From Tardiphaga sp. (GTDB lineage: Bacteria > Pseudomonadota > Alphaproteobacteria > Rhizobiales > Xanthobacteraceae): a DNA stretch of 11,658 bases. The DNA lies in the NCBI GenBank assembly GCA_014377915.1, contig JACMOT010000469.1, positions 1 to 11,658 of the forward strand, given 5' to 3'. The notes beneath the pieces were generated by a model, which saw only the letters and a list, made by a program, of their open reading frames with translations, did not search any database and had not been told where the DNA came from. The stretch's first letter is position 1; every line of letters begins with the position of its first letter. A program made the position numbers and the translations under genes. Shown one piece after another: positions 7,286 through 11,658 of the stretch.

Positions 7286-7296
7286 CGGTGCCACCG
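7286..7296. promoter_or_regulatory. Dyad CGGTG-C-CACCG upstream of uvrD, possible operator
   Basis: A perfect 5+1+5 inverted repeat ending 19 bases before the uvrD ATG, with the same half-sites as the dyad at 7069-7079 beside the divergent DUF1328 gene. It would lie within the uvrD leader if the promoter proposed at 7216-7245 is right. Confidence 0.35.
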
Positions 7297-7315
7297 TGGA
7301 TGGAAGACAATTCGC

Positions 7316-9943
7316 ATGACCGAGCCACGCAAGCTGCCGACCAACGACCTTCCCGCCTACCAGCCGGCGGCAGGCGGCATTGGCGCGCGGGCGCGGGCCC
7401 AGGCAGCACCGGCACAATATTTGATCGGGCTGAACCCGGAGCAGCGCGACGCGGTCGAGACGCTGGAGGGCCCGGTTCTGGTGCTGGCCGGTGCCGGAAC
7501 CGGCAAGACCAAGGTGCTGACCTCGCGAATCGCCCACATTCTCAGCATGGGCCGGGCCCGGCCTGCCGAGATTCTGTCGGTCACCTCCACCAACAAGGCG
7601 GCGCGGGAGATGAAGCACCGGCTCGGCATCATGCTGGGCCAGGCCGTCGAGGGCATGCCGTGGCTCGGCACCTTCCACTCGATCGGCGGCCGCATCCTGC
7701 GCACCCATGCCGAACTGGTGCAACTGACGTCCAATTTCACGGTGCTCGACGTCGACGACCAGATCCGGCTGCTGAAGCAGCTGCTGGCCGCCGAGAACAT
7801 CGACGACAAGCGCTGGCCGGCGCGGATGCTGGCCGGCCTGATCGACGGCTGGAAGAACCGCGGCCTGACGCCGTCGCAGGTCCCTGCCGGCGAAGCCGCG
7901 GTATTTGGCAATGGCAAGGGCGGCAAGCTCTACACCGCCTATCAGGACCGGCTGAAAACCCTCAACGCCGCCGATTTCGGCGATCTGCTGCTGGAATGCA
8001 TCCGGCTGTTCCGCGAGCATCCCGACGTGCTGCGCGGCTACCAGGCGCGCTTCAAATATATTCTGGTCGACGAATATCAGGACACCAACGTCGCCCAATA
8101 TCTGTGGCTGCGGCTGCTGTCGCAGACGGCCACGAGCGCCCAGAGCTCAGGCCTCTCCGCGACCTCTCCCCAGCGGGGAGAGGTCGGCCCGGCAAAGCGA
8201 AGCGACACCGGGCCGGATGAGCGGGAGCCACAAGCTTCGGAGCAGCCCCCCTCACCCGCTCCGTCGCTGCGCGACGAAGCGACCTCTCCCCGGAGGGGAG
8301 AGGTAAAGGAAGTAGCGTCCCGCGTGCCACGCAACATCTGCTGCGTCGGCGACGACGACCAGTCGATCTATGGCTGGCGTGGCGCCGAGGTCGACAACAT
8401 CCTGCGCTTCGACCACGATTTTCCCGGCGCGAAGATCATCCGGCTGGAGCGCAATTATCGCTCCACCGGCCACATCCTCGCCGCTGCTTCGCACCTGATC
8501 GCGCATAATGAAGGCCGACTCGGCAAGACGCTGCGCACCGAGGATGTCGATGGCGAGAAGGTGACCGTCACCGGCTCGTGGGATTCCGAAGAGGAAGCCC
8601 GCGCCATCGGCGAGGAGATCGAGCAGTTGCAGCGCGACGGCAACAAGCTCAACGACGTCGCCATCCTGGTGCGCGCCTCGTTCCAGATGCGCGAATTCGA
8701 AGACCGCTTTGTCACCCTTGGCCTGCCCTACCGCGTGATCGGCGGCCCGCGATTCTACGAGCGCGCCGAAATCCGCGATGCGCTGGCCTATCTGCGCGTC
8801 ATCAACTCGCCGGCCGACGACCTCGCTTTCGAGCGCATCGTCAACACCCCGAAACGCGGCCTCGGCGATGCCACCGTGCAGATGCTGCATGACTATGCCC
8901 GCAAGCGCCGCATTCCGCTGTCGGAGGCCGCGCGTAACGTGGTCGAGACCGACGAGATGAAGCCGAAGGCGCGCGGCAGCCTGCGCGAGCTGATGCTGAA
9001 TTTCGAGCGCTGGCGCAAGCAGTCGCAAACCCTGCCGCACGGCGAACTGGCCGAGATGGTACTCGACGAGAGCGGCTACACCGAGATGTGGCAGAAGGAC
9101 AAATCCGCCGACGCCGCTGGCCGGCTGGAAAATCTGAAGGAGCTGGTACGTTCCATCGAGGAATTCGAAAACCTGCAGGGCTTTCTCGAGCACATCTCGC
9201 TGGTAATGGACCGCGAAGGCGGCGTCGACGAGGACGCGGTCTCGATCATGACGCTGCACTCCGCCAAGGGCCTGGAATTCGACAATGTGTTCCTGCCCGG
9301 CTGGGAGGAAGGCCTGTTTCCACACCAGCGCGCGCTCGACGATCAGGGCCGCGCCGGGCTCGAGGAAGAACGCCGCCTGGCCCATGTCGGCATCACCCGC
9401 GCTCGCAAGCGCGCGAAACTCTATTTTGCCACCAACCGGCGCATTCACGGCACCTGGAACACGACGATGCCGTCGCGCTTCCTCGACGAGCTGCCCGCGG
9501 ACCATGTCGAAATCACCGAAGCCAAGGGCGGCTCCGGATGGGGCGGCGCGTCGGGTTATGGCCCGTCGCGTTTCGACAATGTGGAATCGTTCGGCTCCTC
9601 CTATTCGACGCCCGGCTGGCAGCGCGCCCAGGCCAACCGCCGCGGCGGCAATAATGGCGGCCAGGCCGGCGGCGGCTTCAACGAAAGCCAGTCGCCCTTC
9701 TCGTCATCACGCAGTGACGCGCCGGGCAGCGGCTTCTCGCGCAAACAAGGCCCGATGACCATCGAGGGCGAGTTGATCGCCAAATCGACCGGTACCCAAT
9801 CCGCCTTCACGCTGAAGGACCGCGTGTTTCACCAGAAGTTCGGCTATGGCGCCGTGATCCGCATCGACGGCAATAAGCTCACCATCGCGTTCGAGAAGGC
9901 CGGCGAGAAAAAGGTAGTCGACAGTTTTGTCGAGCGGGTTTGA
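7316..9943 (+). CDS. uvrD: ATP-dependent DNA helicase UvrD/PcrA with an in-frame repeat insertion
   Basis: An 875-residue superfamily 1A 3'-5' helicase, which would unwind DNA in nucleotide excision repair, mismatch repair and replication-fork processing. Motifs in order: Q motif LNPEQRDAV (39-47); Walker A AGAGTGKT (58-65); motif II VDEYQDT (251-257); motif III GDDDQSIYGWRGA (345-357); motif IV RLERNYRS (376-383); motif V around VSIMTLHSAKGLEF (642-655); motif VI EEERRLAHVGITRAR (683-697). All key residues are present, so it should be active. After about residue 730 comes a Gly/Ser-rich flexible linker, then the C-terminal Tudor-like domain (RVFHQKFGYGAVIRI to the end), which in PcrA binds RNA polymerase. 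Oddity: about 55-65 extra residues between motifs II and III (roughly 271-338), where relatives have a linker of about 10, come from a palindromic repeat element that adds no stop codon. The ATG at 7316 follows GGATGGAAG at moderate spacing. Confidence 0.96.
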   Translation: MTEPRKLPTNDLPAYQPAAGGIGARARAQAAPAQYLIGLNPEQRDAVETLEGPVLVLAGAGTGKTKVLTSRIAHILSMGRARPAEILSVTSTNKAAREMKHRLGIMLGQAVEGMPWLGTFHSIGGRILRTHAELVQLTSNFTVLDVDDQIRLLKQLLAAENIDDKRWPARMLAGLIDGWKNRGLTPSQVPAGEAAVFGNGKGGKLYTAYQDRLKTLNAADFGDLLLECIRLFREHPDVLRGYQARFKYILVDEYQDTNVAQYLWLRLLSQTATSAQSSGLSATSPQRGEVGPAKRSDTGPDEREPQASEQPPSPAPSLRDEATSPRRGEVKEVASRVPRNICCVGDDDQSIYGWRGAEVDNILRFDHDFPGAKIIRLERNYRSTGHILAAASHLIAHNEGRLGKTLRTEDVDGEKVTVTGSWDSEEEARAIGEEIEQLQRDGNKLNDVAILVRASFQMREFEDRFVTLGLPYRVIGGPRFYERAEIRDALAYLRVINSPADDLAFERIVNTPKRGLGDATVQMLHDYARKRRIPLSEAARNVVETDEMKPKARGSLRELMLNFERWRKQSQTLPHGELAEMVLDESGYTEMWQKDKSADAAGRLENLKELVRSIEEFENLQGFLEHISLVMDREGGVDEDAVSIMTLHSAKGLEFDNVFLPGWEEGLFPHQRALDDQGRAGLEEERRLAHVGITRARKRAKLYFATNRRIHGTWNTTMPSRFLDELPADHVEITEAKGGSGWGGASGYGPSRFDNVESFGSSYSTPGWQRAQANRRGGNNGGQAGGGFNESQSPFSSSRSDAPGSGFSRKQGPMTIEGELIAKSTGTQSAFTLKDRVFHQKFGYGAVIRIDGNKLTIAFEKAGEKKVVDSFVERV
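8159..8304 (+). repeat. Palindromic repeat element inserted in frame inside uvrD
   Basis: A chain of hairpins within the coding sequence. The left end has a 12-bp stem (8160-8171 with 8175-8186, loop AGC); next an 8-bp stem (8185-8192 with 8208-8215, which shares two bases with the first); then a 7-bp pair (8219-8225 with 8255-8261), a 5-bp stem (8263-8267 with 8271-8275), and a right-end 10-bp stem (8282-8291 with 8295-8304, loop GGA). The two end units, 8159-8184 and 8279-8304, are direct repeats identical at 24 of 26 bases, differing only in the loop, exactly 120 bases apart. CGAAGCGAC also recurs (8198-8206 and 8275-8283). The style matches the dispersed palindromic repeats I recall from Bradyrhizobium-group genomes. 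True borders are uncertain; non-conserved sequence runs from about 8126 to 8330. Confidence 0.85.
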
Positions 9944-9944
9944 G

Positions 9945-10226
9945 ATGCCGACCTATATCGCACTGATCCAGGAGGACGCCAACGGCATCTTTCGCGTTTC
10001 ATTTCCTGATCTGCCGGGAGTCGTTACTGCCGGTGACAGTCTTGATGAAGCCATCGAAGAAGCCGAAGAGACGCTCGAATACGTGGCCGGCGAATGGACC
10101 AATCCGGACGGCTCCAACCAGCTGCCAATGCCGCGCAGCATGGAGCAGTTACAGCACGATCCGGATTTCGCAGAGGCCGCGGACGGCGGCCATATTGTTG
10201 AAATCGATTACGAAGCCGACGAATAG
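9945..10226 (+). CDS. Orphan HicB-like antitoxin-domain protein
   Basis: A 93-residue protein of the HicB-like antitoxin superfamily. The start MPTYIALIQEDANGIFRVSF, then PDLPGVVTAGDSLDEAIEEA, is the classic HicB partial-RNase-H fold: beta strand, PDLPG turn, TAGDS, then a helix of alternating E and A. The end (PMPRSMEQLQHDPDFAEAAD, then GGHIVEIDYEADE) completes this domain and stops. The helix-turn-helix or ribbon-helix-helix tail that lets full HicB proteins repress their own promoter is missing, and other frames after 10226 do not continue it. No HicA toxin lies on either side. The ATG at 9945 is one base after the uvrD stop, so the two genes are probably cotranscribed and translationally coupled; an earlier TTG at 9927 would overlap uvrD and add six non-family residues. 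The protein is acidic. Function is unknown; it may be a domesticated antitoxin relic. Confidence 0.85.
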   Translation: MPTYIALIQEDANGIFRVSFPDLPGVVTAGDSLDEAIEEAEETLEYVAGEWTNPDGSNQLPMPRSMEQLQHDPDFAEAADGGHIVEIDYEADE

Positions 10227-10325
10227 CCAATAAATTGCCGGCCTGCGATTGCGCTGTCCGATTGGCGTTCCTATGTACTGGCACCGCGGCCGACGCGGCT
10301 TCTCGCGTGAAATCATAAGTCTCCC

Positions 10326-11242
<917 letters not shown>

Positions 11243-11246
<4 letters not shown>

Positions 11247-11658
11247 GCATGAACTTCCGGGCCGTCAAAGCCATCTATCTGTTCGAAATGGCGCGCACCT
11301 GGCGCACGGTGCTGCAGAGCATCGTCTCTCCAGTCATATCCACCTCGCTGTATTTCGTGGTGTTCGGCGCCGCGATCGGCTCGCGCATCACCTCGGTCGA
11401 GGGCGTCAGCTACGGCACCTTCATCGTGCCTGGCCTGGTGATGCTGTCGGTGCTGACGCAGAGCACCTCCAACGCCTCGTTCGGCATCTACTTTCCGAAA
11501 TTCACCGGCACCATCTACGAACTGCTGTCGGCACCGGTGTCCTATGTCGAAGTCGTGCTCGGCTATGTCGGTGCCGCCGCGACAAAATCGATCCTGCTCG
11601 GCCTGATCATTCTCGCCACCGCCGGGGTGTTCGTGCCGCTGCACATCCTGCACCCCTG
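11243..11658 (+). CDS. ABC-2 type transporter permease (YadH-like), C-terminus cut by window edge
   Basis: The ATG at 11243 overlaps the ATPase stop (ATGA), a sign of translational coupling within one exporter operon. The 138 visible codons stay open to the window end. The protein starts [20 protein letters not shown], with a basic amphipathic segment, then a first membrane helix (about residues 23-45, [20 protein letters not shown]). The conserved [16 protein letters not shown] follows in a second helix (about 57-76), then [20 protein letters not shown] and a further helix. These match the ABC2_membrane family and E. coli YadH (SPxI..TLYF, IGSRI, FIVPGL, E-LL-APV). It would form the inner-membrane channel, probably as a dimer with two YadG-like ATPases. 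About half the usual length (roughly 255 residues) is missing beyond the window. Confidence 0.94.

Noticed and set aside
8159..8304. The hairpin region as a CRISPR array or an insertion sequence
   Set aside because: Only two end repeats with internal palindromes and no regular spacers, and no transposase; it fits a small dispersed palindromic repeat.
8252..9505. Minus-strand 417-codon open frame opposite uvrD
   Set aside because: It is antisense to conserved helicase motifs, has low-complexity composition and no recognisable family; an ordinary shadow of high-GC codon use.
9945..10226. A complete HicAB toxin-antitoxin module
   Set aside because: No HicA-like frame (about 60-80 residues with a conserved His) is present upstream or downstream; uvrD ends one base before and the ABC gene follows after 99 non-coding bases.

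Overview
The window looks like chromosomal DNA from an alphaproteobacterium of the Bradyrhizobium / Rhodopseudomonas / Nitrobacter group. It is GC-rich, and it carries proteins typical of that group: a very long AsmA-like protein, an Omp25-type small beta-barrel, a DUF1328 peptide, and a UvrD helicase with a Gly/Ser-rich linker. It also has a hairpin-rich 'cctctcccc...ggggagaggt' repeat of a type I recall as common in these genomes. The genus is an inference; no rRNA or other marker gene is present.

Left part (1-6261, all minus strand): an AsmA family protein cut by the window edge (1-3503); a small secreted outer-membrane beta-barrel protein (3761-4468) followed by a strong hairpin; a 377-base intergenic stretch with several inverted repeats; and an FAD-dependent D-lactate dehydrogenase of the LDHD/GlcD family (4846-6261).

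Middle (6262-7315): an 81-base divergent region with a perfect palindrome separates the dehydrogenase from a hot-dog-fold thioesterase (6343-6861, plus). The thioesterase converges on a 57-residue DUF1328 membrane peptide (6863-7036, minus) with one base between them. A 279-base divergent region then leads to uvrD and carries two copies of the dyad CGGTG-N-CACCG, one near each gene.

Right part (7316-11658, all plus strand): an 875-residue UvrD/PcrA-type helicase; a one-base gap; a 93-residue HicB-like protein with neither a DNA-binding tail nor a HicA partner; then a YadG/YadH-type ABC-2 exporter, with the ATPase complete and the permease cut by the window edge (4-base overlap between the two).

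The most notable observation lies inside uvrD. An approximately 146-base palindromic repeat element sits in frame between helicase motifs II and III, adding about 55-65 residues. Its two end hairpins are near-identical direct repeats exactly 120 bases (40 codons) apart and encode the repeated peptide ATSP(Q/R)RGEV, so loss of one unit by recombination would keep the reading frame. Otherwise the genes are ordinary housekeeping or envelope functions; I see no defence island, prophage, CRISPR array, tRNA or rRNA.
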